Assembly (NCBI RefSeq): GCF_000773975.1
Contig: NZ_JRUQ01000041.1
Location: forward strand, 62,001-126,000
DNA: 64,000 nt
Direction of reading: 5' to 3'
Origin: Erwinia typographi
Lineage (GTDB): Bacteria; Pseudomonadota; Gammaproteobacteria; Enterobacterales; Enterobacteriaceae
Shown: positions 15,326 to 24,025 of the stretch, piece after piece
Numbering within the stretch: position 1 is the stretch's first letter
Layout: each line of letters starts with the position of its first letter
Made by a program: the position numbers and the translations under genes
The notes under the pieces: model-generated
Told to the model about the DNA's origin: nothing
Databases searched by the model: none
The model's input: only the letters and a program-made list of their open reading frames with translations

Positions 15326-16675
15326 CTATTGTTCATTACGATAAGGGTCGCGCACTGCGGTAACGGCCACCGCACCGATCAGCAGCACCAGCGACACCGC
15401 CAGCAGCGCCCACATAAAACCGCCGGTCATCTGGCGAACGTAGCCAATCAGCGATGGACCAAAAAAGCCGCCAAGATTGCCCACCGACACGATGGTAGCC
15501 AGACCGCCAGCCGCTGCATTTCCGGTAAAAATCCCCGTCGGCAGGGCCCAGAACGAAGCCTGAAACGCCAGAATACCGCTGACGGTGAGGCAGAGTGCCA
15601 GCATTTTCACCACCGGCACGCTGACCAGCGCGCTGCAAGCCAGCGCCACTGCGGCCATCAGCAGCGCACCGCCGATCCAGCGAATACGCTGTGTCGATGC
15701 GTTCGCCTGGCGCGCCCAAACCAGCATAATTAAAGCGCCGCACAGATAGGGCAATGCCGTCAGAAAGCCGGTCAGGGTATGGCTGACGCCCAGCTGCTTA
15801 ATAATCTGCGGCATCCATAAACCCACGCCAATCGAACCGACAATTCCGCAAAAATTAATGAAGGCCAGCAGCCAGAGCAGCGGATTGTACAGCGCGGCTC
15901 TCATGCTGGAACCGTGCTTCGCGGCAATCTGTTGCTGTTCAGCGTCCAGTCGGCGCTGTAGCAGGTTCTTCTCTTCACTGTTCAACCATTTAGCTTTCTC
16001 AGGACGGTCGTCAAGGTAGAACAGGCAGAGAATGCCGAGCAGCACGGCGGGAAGCCCCTCCAGCATCAGCAGCCACTGCCAGTTGCGAAGGGTTTCGTGG
16101 CTTGTCAGCTGCATCAGCGCGCCGGAAACCGGGGAACCAATAATATTGGCCACCGGGATGCCGACCAGGAACGCCGCGGTAATTTTTGCCCGCCAGCTAC
16201 CAGGGAACCACCAGGTAAAAAAAAGGTAGATCCCCGGCGTAAAGCCAGCTTCCGCCATGCCGAGGCAAAAGCGTGCAATTGCAAAGCTCACCGGGCCGGT
16301 GACAAAGGCCGTAGCCATCGAGATAAGCCCCCAGGAGACCATGATGCGCGCAATCCAGACTCGCGCTCCCACCTTCTGCATGACCAGATTGCTGGGGATT
16401 TCAAACAGGAAGTAGCCGATGAAGAACATACCGGCGCCAAAGCCAAACTGTTCGGCGGTAATACCGAGATCCGCATTCATCCCCAGCGCGGCGAAGCTGA
16501 CGTTGGTCCGGTCCAGATAGCTGACGACATAGCAGATAAAGATAAACGGCAGAATCCGACGGAAGGCTTTTGCCGCGGCGTGCTCGCTTCGTTCCATTTC
16601 AAGCGGGCTCATCCCCTGCTGGCGCAGGCGCTGCGGCTCGCCGGAGACAGAGTCCGTTGTGGTATGTAGGGCCAT
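15326..16675 (-). CDS. MFS transporter, anion:cation symporter (ACS) family
   Basis: About 449 residues with 12 predicted membrane spans. ICYVVSYLDRTNVSFAALGMN in TM1, FEIPSNLVMQKVGARVWIARIM after TM2 and RFCLGMAEAGFTPGIYLFFTWWFP are hallmarks of the ACS family (tartrate, galactonate, phthalate carriers). It probably brings in an organic or sugar acid for the rraA-hydroxyacid dehydrogenase-lactonase set upstream. Start 16675 has GGAGAG 5 bp before it; 16687 is possible. Last gene of the leftward operon from 19282. Confidence 0.88.
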   Translation of the reverse strand: MALHTTTDSVSGEPQRLRQQGMSPLEMERSEHAAAKAFRRILPFIFICYVVSYLDRTNVSFAALGMNADLGITAEQFGFGAGMFFIGYFLFEIPSNLVMQKVGARVWIARIMVSWGLISMATAFVTGPVSFAIARFCLGMAEAGFTPGIYLFFTWWFPGSWRAKITAAFLVGIPVANIIGSPVSGALMQLTSHETLRNWQWLLMLEGLPAVLLGILCLFYLDDRPEKAKWLNSEEKNLLQRRLDAEQQQIAAKHGSSMRAALYNPLLWLLAFINFCGIVGSIGVGLWMPQIIKQLGVSHTLTGFLTALPYLCGALIMLVWARQANASTQRIRWIGGALLMAAVALACSALVSVPVVKMLALCLTVSGILAFQASFWALPTGIFTGNAAAGGLATIVSVGNLGGFFGPSLIGYVRQMTGGFMWALLAVSLVLLIGAVAVTAVRDPYRNEQ

Positions 16676-16710
16676 TAGTCTCTCCATGGCGCTCTCTGGC
16701 GCCGCTGTTT

Positions 16711-17643
16711 TTAAGTGGCTGGAGCGGTGAGGTAAGGAATAAAGGCACCCGGCGTGGCCAGGTCACAGCGCAGAATTGCGCCGCTGATTGATTCAGTGAT
16801 AAACAGCTGCTGCCGGTTTTCACCGCCAAAACAGAGGTTGGTGGTGGAGCGTCCGGCCGGACTGGTGACGATCAGCATCGGTTCTGCCAGCTCGTTCAGC
16901 AGCCAGACGCGTCCCAGCCCGGGGTTGGCAATCAGCAACTCGCCCTTAGCCGTCATCGCCAGCCCGTCCGGGCCGCTGGGACCGTACGAGGTAAAGAACT
17001 GGCCCACCTTGCTGACTGAACCGTCTGCCTGGAGCGGCACGCGCCAGATGCAGTTGCCGCGGGTCATCGCTACATAGAGTGTTTTTTCGTCTGGCGATAA
17101 CACCAGCCCATTCGGACTGGGGCAGTTATCCAGCAGTAAATCCAGCCTGCCGTCACGGGACAGCCGGTAGACCCGCCCGGTGGGATCATGCAGACCGGTC
17201 TGCCCCTGATCGGTGAACCAGATATTGCCGCGGCTATCCAGCGTCAGGTCGTTGACACCGCGAAAGCTCTCGCTGTTGCGGCGGGTCAGCCAGGGGCGCA
17301 CGCGGCGTTCGGGGAGGGAGAGGGCCATAAGCCCGTTCTTATAGTCGGTAATCAGTAGCGTCTCAGGGTCGAGCAGTTTCATGCCGTTGGGTTCCCCGTC
17401 GTACTGAACGATAAGCTCCCAGCTCCCGTCGCTATCAACGCGGAAAATTCGTCCGTAGGGAATGTCGGCGACATACAGACAGCCGGACGGATGCCAGACC
17501 GGCCCTTCAAGAAACGAATCGACAGGCTGTCCGCCACGGTTGGCGAGTGCCCAGCTATTGCTGAGGTCAGGTTGTCTGAAGGCAGCCGGCAGTCGGGTGA
17601 ATACCTCAGCCTCGCGCACTTCGGGCGTCGTGAGCCAGTTCAT
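16711..17643 (-). CDS. SMP-30/gluconolactonase-family lactonase
   Basis: A 310-residue six-bladed beta-propeller of the SMP-30/LRE family. The metal ligands can be placed: Glu in FLEGPVWHPSG, Asn in FRGVNDLTLDSRGNIWFTD, Asn/Asp in SPNGLVLSPDEKTLYV and SGPDGLAMTAKGEL. Such enzymes hydrolyse sugar lactones to aldonic acids in the cytoplasm, or in the periplasm if exported; no signal peptide is seen. The start overlaps the stop of the dehydrogenase gene by 4 bp. In this operon it would open a lactone before or after oxidation by the neighbouring dehydrogenase. Confidence 0.85.
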   Translation of the reverse strand: MNWLTTPEVREAEVFTRLPAAFRQPDLSNSWALANRGGQPVDSFLEGPVWHPSGCLYVADIPYGRIFRVDSDGSWELIVQYDGEPNGMKLLDPETLLITDYKNGLMALSLPERRVRPWLTRRNSESFRGVNDLTLDSRGNIWFTDQGQTGLHDPTGRVYRLSRDGRLDLLLDNCPSPNGLVLSPDEKTLYVAMTRGNCIWRVPLQADGSVSKVGQFFTSYGPSGPDGLAMTAKGELLIANPGLGRVWLLNELAEPMLIVTSPAGRSTTNLCFGGENRQQLFITESISGAILRCDLATPGAFIPYLTAPAT

Positions 17644-18590
17644 GAGGAAGCCTCTTTCTCACGGCGCCTGTCGCCGAGCGCCTGAAGCACATTCCCGGCA
17701 GCCACCGTGCCCATTTTCACGTAGGAAGCCTGGCTGACGCCGCCAATATGGGGAGAAATAATGACGTTGTCGATCGACTGCCAGATGTGCGGAGCGCTCA
17801 ACGGCTCAGTGGTGAAACTGTCGAGCGCGGCGTAGCTCAGAGTGCCGTCGGCTAATGCCGCGATCAGCGCCCGATCGTCAATCAACCCACCGCGCGCCGT
17901 GTTGACTAAAATAGCACCGCGCTTGCACTGCGCTAAACTGGCCGCGTTAATCATTCCGCGATTCTGTTCGGTCAGCGGGCAGTGCAATGAAATCACATCG
18001 GCTTCGGCCAGCAGCTCGTTCAATGTCGCTTTGCGCTCGCATGACGGGGGCAGCGTTTTGGCGTACGGATCGTAAGCCTGCACCTTCATACCGAAAGCGT
18101 GACCAACGTTAGCCACCCGTGAGCCGATGGCGCCCAGGCCAATCAATCCCAGGGTTAGCCCTTCAAGCTCGATCGATTTGTGGGTGGACTTGTCCCAATA
18201 GCCCTCGCGCAGACGCTTGTCGAGTGGGATCACCGATTTGGCGCAGGCCAGAATCAACGCCCAGGCGTGCTCTGAGACCGCGGCCGCATTCGCTCCCGGT
18301 GCGGAACAGACGATAATGTTTCGTTCCGCGGCCGCGGCCTGGTCGATCACGTCAATACCGCTGCCGTGCTTGGAGATAACTTTGAGCGCGGGCGCCGCGT
18401 CCATGATTTTGGCGCTTATTTTGCCATAGCGTAGCAGTATCGCGACCGGGTTATGCTGCTGGCACAAAGAGATCAACATCTCTTCCGTGGGTTGTCGTCC
18501 GGCAAAGACCAGCTCGTAGTCATGCAGCATGGTCAGCGCCTCCCCGGCCAGATCGCTGCCGGTGATCAGCACTACTTTTTTGTGGTTCAT
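17640..18590 (-). CDS. D-isomer-specific 2-hydroxyacid dehydrogenase (SerA-like)
   Basis: A 316-residue NAD-dependent dehydrogenase. The Rossmann motif is GLIGLGAIGSRVA (about 149-161) and the catalytic triad is visible as Arg in NTARGGLID, Glu in DSFTTEP and His in SPHIGG. It oxidises or reduces the carbon 2 of a hydroxy/keto acid such as a phosphoglycerate or aldonate-like acid. It lacks the C-terminal ACT domain of biosynthetic SerA, so a catabolic role is likely. It overlaps rraA-like gene upstream and the lactonase gene downstream by a few bases, and a keto acid product would be a suitable substrate for the RraA-like aldolase. Confidence 0.87.
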   Translation of the reverse strand: MNHKKVVLITGSDLAGEALTMLHDYELVFAGRQPTEEMLISLCQQHNPVAILLRYGKISAKIMDAAPALKVISKHGSGIDVIDQAAAAERNIIVCSAPGANAAAVSEHAWALILACAKSVIPLDKRLREGYWDKSTHKSIELEGLTLGLIGLGAIGSRVANVGHAFGMKVQAYDPYAKTLPPSCERKATLNELLAEADVISLHCPLTEQNRGMINAASLAQCKRGAILVNTARGGLIDDRALIAALADGTLSYAALDSFTTEPLSAPHIWQSIDNVIISPHIGGVSQASYVKMGTVAAGNVLQALGDRRREKEASS

Positions 18591-19282
18591 TACAGCGTCT
18601 CTCCGTCGGTCAGCATCCCAGCCTTACGCAGTGCGCCATCCAGCCAGTGCGGGCGCAGATCGCCTTCGTGAATCGCCGCAATACGTTTGGTTTCTCCGGC
18701 AAGCTTCTCTTTCGCCAGCGCGATGATGGTCTGCACTTCGTCACGCGGAATGACTACCACGCCATCAATATCTCCCACCACCAGGTCGCCAGCCTGAACT
18801 GAAGCACCGGCAATGGAAATGGGGTAATTGACCCGGCCCGGAATAAATTTGGTGGGGCCGCACGGGTTAAGACCTGCGGCGAAAATCGGGTAGTTCTGCT
18901 TGCTCAGCGTATCGGCATCACGCACGGCGCCATCAATGATGATGCCGGCGATGCCGCTGGCCTGCGCCTGCGTGGCCATGATTTCGCCCAGCAGTGCGCA
19001 GCTCAAATCACCTTTACCATCGACCACTAAGATATCTCCGGGTTGAGCAATCGCCATCGCGGCGTGAATCGCCAGATTGTCTCCCGGGCGCACTTCCACC
19101 GTAATGGCCGGTCCCGCCAGCGTCATTTGCGGTGCCAGTGGCTTGATGCGGCCATGTAGCGTGCCGCGGCGGCCAGCGACATCAGCCAGGATCGCTGCCT
19201 GATATTTCTTCGCCTGACGGACCTCTTCAGCAGACACTCGTGCTACATCACGGTTGATCATCGGTTTTTCAGCAGCAGGCAT
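18590..19282 (-). CDS. RraA-like 2-oxoacid aldolase / oxaloacetate decarboxylase
   Basis: A 230-residue protein of the RraA/dimethylmenaquinone-methyltransferase-like fold. GDILVVDGKGDLSCALLGEIMA followed about 20 residues later by IIDGAVRDAD fits the motif of class II 4-hydroxy-4-methyl-2-oxoglutarate (HMG/CHA) aldolases (G-x20-R-D-x2-E/D), which cleave branched hydroxy-oxo acids with a divalent metal. This distinguishes it from the RNase E inhibitor RraA, which lacks the catalytic set. First gene of a leftward operon, with GGAGAG before the ATG and a promoter region shared in layout with the amidohydrolase operon. Confidence 0.82.
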   Translation of the reverse strand: MPAAEKPMINRDVARVSAEEVRQAKKYQAAILADVAGRRGTLHGRIKPLAPQMTLAGPAITVEVRPGDNLAIHAAMAIAQPGDILVVDGKGDLSCALLGEIMATQAQASGIAGIIIDGAVRDADTLSKQNYPIFAAGLNPCGPTKFIPGRVNYPISIAGASVQAGDLVVGDIDGVVVIPRDEVQTIIALAKEKLAGETKRIAAIHEGDLRPHWLDGALRKAGMLTDGETL

Positions 19283-19337
19283 AGATTCTCTCCATTTTGT
19301 TTTTACTCTATAAAACTAAGATGTACAATATAAAATA

Positions 19338-19410
19338 ACTATAGCGAGGTTGATTTCCTTTTAGCCAGCGTTGCGTTGGCGTTTGTGATGTAAACACGAA
19401 GTAACTCACA
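19338..19410 (-). promoter_or_regulatory. Promoter and upstream activator-like site of the rraA-like operon
   Basis: On the minus strand TATAGT (plus 19338-19343) forms a -10 box inside the block AACTATAGCGA (19337-19347). Exactly 39 bp upstream lies a 24-bp block (19387-19410) with two direct GTAA(A/C) repeats 11 bp apart. The same two blocks at the same spacing precede the amidohydrolase operon. No good -35 box is seen, which fits an activator-dependent promoter. The 24-bp block also lies 44 bp before the iclR start. Confidence 0.6.
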
Positions 19411-19453
19411 AAATTTAAGGTAAACTCGCTGGCGATCAGAAAAGGAGAAAACG

Positions 19454-20170
19454 ATGGGTAATGAAGGCGTGATCGCTGTGGAGAAGGCGCTGGCTTTGCT
19501 GGATTGCTTCAGTCCCGGAGAGGAGAACCTGACGCTGACCGTACTGGCTCAACTGTCGGGCTATCATAAAACCACGGTTTACCGACTAATGAATTCGCTG
19601 GAGCGCATGAACTATGTGGTCAGGCACGACAATGGTAATTATGCGCTTGGCCCTCGTCTGCTCTATCTGGGTAAGCTGTATGAGCAATCTTTCCATCTCG
19701 CCAGCGTGGTTCAGCCGGAACTCCAGGCGCTGTCGCAGGCCACGCATGAGAGCGCCAGCTGGTATGTGATTGAGAGCGGACAGCGTCTCTGCCTGTTTCG
19801 CGCGGAGGCTTCACAAGGGCTGCGCCACAGTAACCTGCCCGGTTCTCAGTTTCCCCTCGACGGCTCCGCCATCAGCAAAGTTCTCCGCCACTGGGGGCTG
19901 GGCGAAGCCTTGCCAGCAGGCGAGCAGCGGCTTCCGCTCTATACTTCCGGCGCGCGCGATCCCCACACCGCCGCCTTTGCCATGCCGGTATTTGGCGTGA
20001 ACGATAAGCTTATTGCCGCGCTGGCGCTGACCGGCCCTTCTTCACGCCTGACCGAAGATCGTAAAGAGCAGGGTCTCAGCCAGCTGATGAGCAATACCGC
20101 CAGCCGCCTTTCTCTGAAGCTGGGCGCCAGTAAACTGTTTTGTGAGCAGTTTTACGACATGGAAGCATAG
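19454..20170 (+). CDS. IclR-family transcriptional regulator
   Basis: A 238-residue IclR protein: EKALALLDCFSPGEENLTLTVLAQLSGYHKTTVYRLMNSLERMNYV is the winged HTH (about 10-60) and the C-terminal GAF-like effector domain ends with AGLSQLMS-type helices. AAAGGAG sits 7 bp before the ATG. It is divergent from the rraA-like operon and convergent with an MFS gene. Together with the twin promoter blocks it is the most likely activator of both leftward operons (15326-19282 and 20211-23900). Its inducer is unknown, probably a pathway acid. Confidence 0.88.
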   Translation: MGNEGVIAVEKALALLDCFSPGEENLTLTVLAQLSGYHKTTVYRLMNSLERMNYVVRHDNGNYALGPRLLYLGKLYEQSFHLASVVQPELQALSQATHESASWYVIESGQRLCLFRAEASQGLRHSNLPGSQFPLDGSAISKVLRHWGLGEALPAGEQRLPLYTSGARDPHTAAFAMPVFGVNDKLIAALALTGPSSRLTEDRKEQGLSQLMSNTASRLSLKLGASKLFCEQFYDMEA

Positions 20171-20181
20171 CGCTGACCGCT

Positions 20182-20203
20182 GGGAGCGGGATTACCCGCT
20201 CCC
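20182..20203. terminator. Bidirectional hairpin between iclR-like gene and MFS gene
   Basis: GGGAGCGGG and CCCGCTCCC form a perfect 9-bp stem with a 4-base loop between two convergent stops (20170 and 20211). Confidence 0.75.
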
Positions 20204-20210
20204 GTACGCG

Positions 20211-21545
20211 CTAATTTGTTATCTGTTTTTCCTGCGCAGTCTGACTGCCGTAATGGCGTCCCATAACCAGAACGGCTATGCCTCCAGCCATGCACAGCCC
20301 CGCCAGCGGCAGCATCGCCAGGGTGTGGCTACCCGTCCGTTCATTAATGATGCCGTAAGCATTCACCATCACCGCGCCGCCAATCAGGTTGGCTATTGCA
20401 CCAATTGCCGCCAGCCCCGCAGCGGCTGACGTGCTGTTCATCCAGCTTGCGGCCAGCGCCCAGAACGGGCCTTTCATCGCGTAAGCGCCAATCAGCATCA
20501 CGCTGAGGATCACCACCGTGGCTGGCAGCGACAGGTTGATAAAGGCAGCGAATACGCCAATGGCTATCATGAACAGCGTCAGGGCGGTGTGCCAGCGCCG
20601 CTCGTTGGTGCGGTCGGAACTCCGTCCCCAGACAATCATCAGCACCGACGCCAGGCCGTAGGGGATCGCATTAATCAGACCGGTAGTCAGGTTGTCGAGC
20701 TGGAAAGATTTCAGGAGCTGCGGCGACCAGACGCTGAGCGTGGTGCCCGCTGAGGAGGCTCCGGCATAAATCAGCGCCATCAGCCAGATATGACGGTGTT
20801 TGAGCAGTTGCCAGGTGGTTTGATGACCGATGTGCTTATGCTGCTGACGCTCAGCCTCCAGCGTGGCTTCCAGCCACTGCTTCTGCTCGCTGGTCAGCCA
20901 GTTCGCCTGGTGCGGTCGGTCACGCAGGATAAAAAATGCGGCAATCCCCAGCAGCACCGCCGGCAACCCTTCGATAATAAACAGCAGATGCCAGCCGCGC
21001 AGTCCCAGCCAGCCATCCAGAGAAAGGATCAGGCCGGAAAGCGGAGAACCGATAAAATTTGCCAGCGGGATGGAGACCATAAAGGTGGCGATGATGCGGG
21101 CACGGTAGCGCGACGGGATCCACCAGGTAAGATAAAGCACCACGCCGGGAAAGAATCCCGCCTCCGCCGCCCCCAGCAGAAAGCGCACGATATACAGCGA
21201 GGTGGTGCTCTGTACCAACGCCATACACATCGACACTACGCCCCAACTGATCATAATGCGCGGTATCCACAATCGGGCGCCCACCTTCTGCATCGCCAGG
21301 TTACTGGGCACCTCAAACAGAAAGTAAGCCACAAAATAGAGGCTGCTGGCGAAGCCAAAGGTGGCTTTGCTCAGGCCAAGATCGTGATTCATCTGCAACG
21401 ACGCCATACCAATATTGCCGCGATCGATAATAGAAATGAGATAGCTCACGACTAAAAACGGCAGAATACGCCAGATGACCCGTCGCATGGTTTCTTTTTC
21501 CAGCGCATCCTGAGCGGGCGCGCCGTTACGGATTTGTTCAGTCAT
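20211..21545 (-). CDS. MFS transporter, ACS family
   Basis: A 444-residue carrier with the same ACS signatures as 15326-16675: VVSYLISIIDRGNIGMASLQMN in TM1, FEVPSNLAMQKVGARLWIPRIM, and RFLLGAAEAGFFPGVVLYLTWWIP. It is a second organic-acid importer in the same catabolic region, downstream of an AAHS-type carrier with a 44-bp gap. Three carriers in 8.6 kb suggest that related acids, or an acid and its lactone, are each taken up separately. Confidence 0.88.
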   Translation of the reverse strand: MTEQIRNGAPAQDALEKETMRRVIWRILPFLVVSYLISIIDRGNIGMASLQMNHDLGLSKATFGFASSLYFVAYFLFEVPSNLAMQKVGARLWIPRIMISWGVVSMCMALVQSTTSLYIVRFLLGAAEAGFFPGVVLYLTWWIPSRYRARIIATFMVSIPLANFIGSPLSGLILSLDGWLGLRGWHLLFIIEGLPAVLLGIAAFFILRDRPHQANWLTSEQKQWLEATLEAERQQHKHIGHQTTWQLLKHRHIWLMALIYAGASSAGTTLSVWSPQLLKSFQLDNLTTGLINAIPYGLASVLMIVWGRSSDRTNERRWHTALTLFMIAIGVFAAFINLSLPATVVILSVMLIGAYAMKGPFWALAASWMNSTSAAAGLAAIGAIANLIGGAVMVNAYGIINERTGSHTLAMLPLAGLCMAGGIAVLVMGRHYGSQTAQEKQITN

Positions 21546-21589
21546 GATTTCCTCGCAGGGTTTCGTTATTTTTATCGGGAAACGGTGAA

Positions 21590-22855
21590 TTATTTCAGTC
21601 TGATACCTTTCGTTTCCGGGGCGCGCCAGACCACTACCATCGCCGCCAGAAAGGCGACTACGGTGGTTGCCAGCCCGGCGGTAAAGCCTCCGGCATTGGC
21701 TACGGCGCCGATCAACAGGGGAGCGATAAATCCGCCCAGCCGACCGCCGTTATAGGCAAGCCCCATCAGCAGACCGCGCGATGAGGTGTCACCAATGATC
21801 TCTGCCAGAAACGGTCCCGAACCGGCAAAAATACCGTTTACGCCAAACCCGGCCATAAAGATCGCCATCATCAGCACTATCGGTTGTGTGGTGATCAGAT
21901 AAAGCGTCACCGCCAGGGAACCCATCAGCAGATAAATCAGAAACATCGGGCGGCGACCCCATTTGTCGGCCAGCAGTGAGAACACCAGAAAGCCCGCAAT
22001 GGCGCCTGCTTGCAGGGCGAGCACGTATTTCAGGCTGTGCAGAAAGTCCAGATGCTTCACTTCACGCAGGTATGTGGGTGTCCAGGTAAACACCCCCCAG
22101 AACAGGTACTGAATAAAGAAGATGAAGGTGAAGGCCAGCAGCAAACCTTGCAGATTCCGCCTGCCCATCTTCGCGGGGGGCGTACCACTCGCTTCTTTCA
22201 CCCGCTGACGTTCAAGCCAGACCGGAGACTCCGGAGTGTGGTAAGCCACGATGCTCATAATTAAAACCGGCAGCGCGCCAATCATAAACAGATAGCGCCA
22301 CCCTCCCTGTTCCAGACTGCCGTTGAGGGCGGTGACCAGCGCGGTCAGGCCGATCGCCAGAATAGCGCCGATCGGCAGCCCCATCTGCATCAGTGCGCCG
22401 CCGCGCGCGCGACGCTCCGGTCGCCAGGTTTCCGCGATCAGCGCTGCGCCGGAGGTCCACATTCCGCCCATACCGAGCGCGCCGCAGAAACGCAGCATCG
22501 CGAAGGTCTGCTGATCGCGGGTGAAGGCCAGCAGGGCGGAAAAAATTGAATAGATGGCGATGCAGGTCAGCGCCGTTTTGACTCGTCCAATTTTGTCGGC
22601 AATAAAGCCAAACAGGATGCCGCCAACGATCTGCCCGCCCGCCGTCATGCTGATAAACAGCCCCAGGTCGGTTTTGTTGAGGCCAAATACTACCCCCAGC
22701 ACCGGGAGCAGCAGCGAGAGCAGAAACGAGTCGTAGCTTTCGAAAGCCCAGCCGAGTCCACCAAGCGCCAGAGTACGCTTCTCGGCGGAGCTGTAAGGGA
22801 GGGGCCCTGCGGTATCCTGAGAGACAGGCTGCTCCAGCTCAGTTTTACTGGTCAT
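21590..22855 (-). CDS. MFS transporter, aromatic acid:H+ symporter (AAHS)-like
   Basis: About 421 residues with 12 membrane spans. WAFESYDSFLLSLLLPVLG in TM1, GFIADKIGRVKTAL after TM2 and RFCGALGMGGMWTSGAALIAETW resemble AAHS/sugar-type MFS carriers. The frame is open to 23056 but the start at 22855 is preferred: it follows GGAGAAG and the extension would lie inside the amidohydrolase gene. It overlaps the end of that gene by 11 bp, so both are cotranscribed. Confidence 0.85.
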   Translation of the reverse strand: MTSKTELEQPVSQDTAGPLPYSSAEKRTLALGGLGWAFESYDSFLLSLLLPVLGVVFGLNKTDLGLFISMTAGGQIVGGILFGFIADKIGRVKTALTCIAIYSIFSALLAFTRDQQTFAMLRFCGALGMGGMWTSGAALIAETWRPERRARGGALMQMGLPIGAILAIGLTALVTALNGSLEQGGWRYLFMIGALPVLIMSIVAYHTPESPVWLERQRVKEASGTPPAKMGRRNLQGLLLAFTFIFFIQYLFWGVFTWTPTYLREVKHLDFLHSLKYVLALQAGAIAGFLVFSLLADKWGRRPMFLIYLLMGSLAVTLYLITTQPIVLMMAIFMAGFGVNGIFAGSGPFLAEIIGDTSSRGLLMGLAYNGGRLGGFIAPLLIGAVANAGGFTAGLATTVVAFLAAMVVVWRAPETKGIRLK

Positions 22856-23900
22856 TGATCTTCTCCATTGAAGCCAGGCGATAGGTTGTAGCGGCAGTGC
22901 GCCAGAACAATTGGTCTTTTTCATCACGGGAAGCCTGATGCGCCAGGCGCTTGCAGGCATTCCAGAACACCCCGTAGCTGAACATGCCTTTATCAACGGG
23001 GAAATTACTGGCAAACATGCAGCGACCTGCGCCGAACAGCCCGACAATGGTCTCAAACCAGGGTTGCCAGGCCCGCATCAGGGTGAGGGAGTCGGGGGGA
23101 GTGGCCGCCTGAGCGAAGGGGTAGCCCATGACCGCCATGCCCAACCCACTGATTTTGATGCTGACATTGGGGAGGGCGGCCAGCTGCGCCAGGTCGTTTC
23201 GCCAGTGTGAAAAAACCTCATCGCGCTGTCCCTGACAGGGGCCTACGCCAATGGGACCACCGCAGTGATCGACAACGATTCGCAGATCGGGGAGTGCGCG
23301 CGCCAGGTCGACAATTTCCTTCAGCTGAGTGTGATAAACCCAGACATCCAGCGAGAGCCCATTGCGCGCCAGGCAAGCTGCCCCCCGACGAAACCCAGCG
23401 CTGCCCGCCAGCCCGGCGGGCGGCGTGGCCGGGCTGGAAAGCACGCGCGGATCGGCGTGCCAGGCCAGTGGGTTGCGCATACCACGCAGTCGTCCTGCAG
23501 ACTGCTGCATCATCATGTCGATGGCGGGTTGCAGCGCCTCGCCTGCCGTCAGGCTGACGCCGCCAACAATCGCTTCGCACCCCTGCGCATGGCCATAATG
23601 CCCGCTGGAAAACATCGCGGCCGCGCCGCAGGCAAACTCTACTTCTCCCAGCGGTTTTAGTTCTTCCGGCCCCGAGCGGCGCAGCATTGAACGGCACTGC
23701 ACATAGACCGAGGAGAGAATTCGATGTCCCGAGGCCTGAATATCGGCGCTGAACTCCCCTGTCAGATAGCGGCCAGACTGGCGATCCCACAAATGATGAT
23801 GGGCATCCACTACCGGCTGTTCCGGGGACAGGGCTGCTTCGTGATGCAGTGCCAGCCAGTCTGGTCTGACCGGCAGATGGGGTGCGTTAACTGTTTCCAT
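22845..23900 (-). CDS. Amidohydrolase-2 family (TIM barrel) lactonase-like hydrolase
   Basis: A 351-residue metal-dependent hydrolase. The first metal site is PVVDAHHHLWDRQSGRY (about 29-45), then RIVVDHCGGPIG and a late FASNFPVDKG motif where the conserved Asp of the family follows the proline. Relatives include 2-pyrone-4,6-dicarboxylate lactonase (LigI) and sulfomuconolactonase-type enzymes, so lactone hydrolysis is likely. It heads a leftward operon with two MFS carriers and has the same promoter arrangement as the rraA-like operon, which carries an unrelated (SMP-30) lactonase. Confidence 0.83.
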   Translation of the reverse strand: METVNAPHLPVRPDWLALHHEAALSPEQPVVDAHHHLWDRQSGRYLTGEFSADIQASGHRILSSVYVQCRSMLRRSGPEELKPLGEVEFACGAAAMFSSGHYGHAQGCEAIVGGVSLTAGEALQPAIDMMMQQSAGRLRGMRNPLAWHADPRVLSSPATPPAGLAGSAGFRRGAACLARNGLSLDVWVYHTQLKEIVDLARALPDLRIVVDHCGGPIGVGPCQGQRDEVFSHWRNDLAQLAALPNVSIKISGLGMAVMGYPFAQAATPPDSLTLMRAWQPWFETIVGLFGAGRCMFASNFPVDKGMFSYGVFWNACKRLAHQASRDEKDQLFWRTAATTYRLASMEKINDQ

Positions 23901-23914
23901 AAATCATCCGTTTT

Positions 23915-23931
23915 GTTGTACCATGTACAAC
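23915..23931. promoter_or_regulatory. Perfect inverted repeat GTTGTAC-CAT-GTACAAC
   Basis: Seven-base arms with a 3-base spacer, lying between the predicted -10 box (23953-23958) and the start codon of the amidohydrolase gene, i.e. in the 5' leader. A half copy (TGTACAA) occurs at 19322-19328 in the leader of the rraA-like operon. Confidence 0.6.
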
Positions 23932-23952
23932 CTGATTTTATTAAACAAAACA

Positions 23953-24025
23953 ACTATAGCGACGGTGCATTATTTTTATCCAGTTAATGGAAGGTTTAAA
24001 TGATGTAAATAAGAGGTAACTCACA
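23953..24025 (-). promoter_or_regulatory. Promoter and upstream activator-like site of the amidohydrolase operon
   Basis: Minus-strand TATAGT (-10) within AACTATAGCGA (23952-23962); 39 bp upstream the 24-bp block 24002-24025 matches the block at 19387-19410 in 21 of 24 positions. The site would centre near -67, a usual position for an activator. Confidence 0.6.

Noticed and set aside
21590-23056. N-terminal extension of the AAHS-like transporter
   Set aside because: The extra 67 codons lie inside the amidohydrolase gene and do not look like protein of this family; ATG 22855 has a proper ribosome site.
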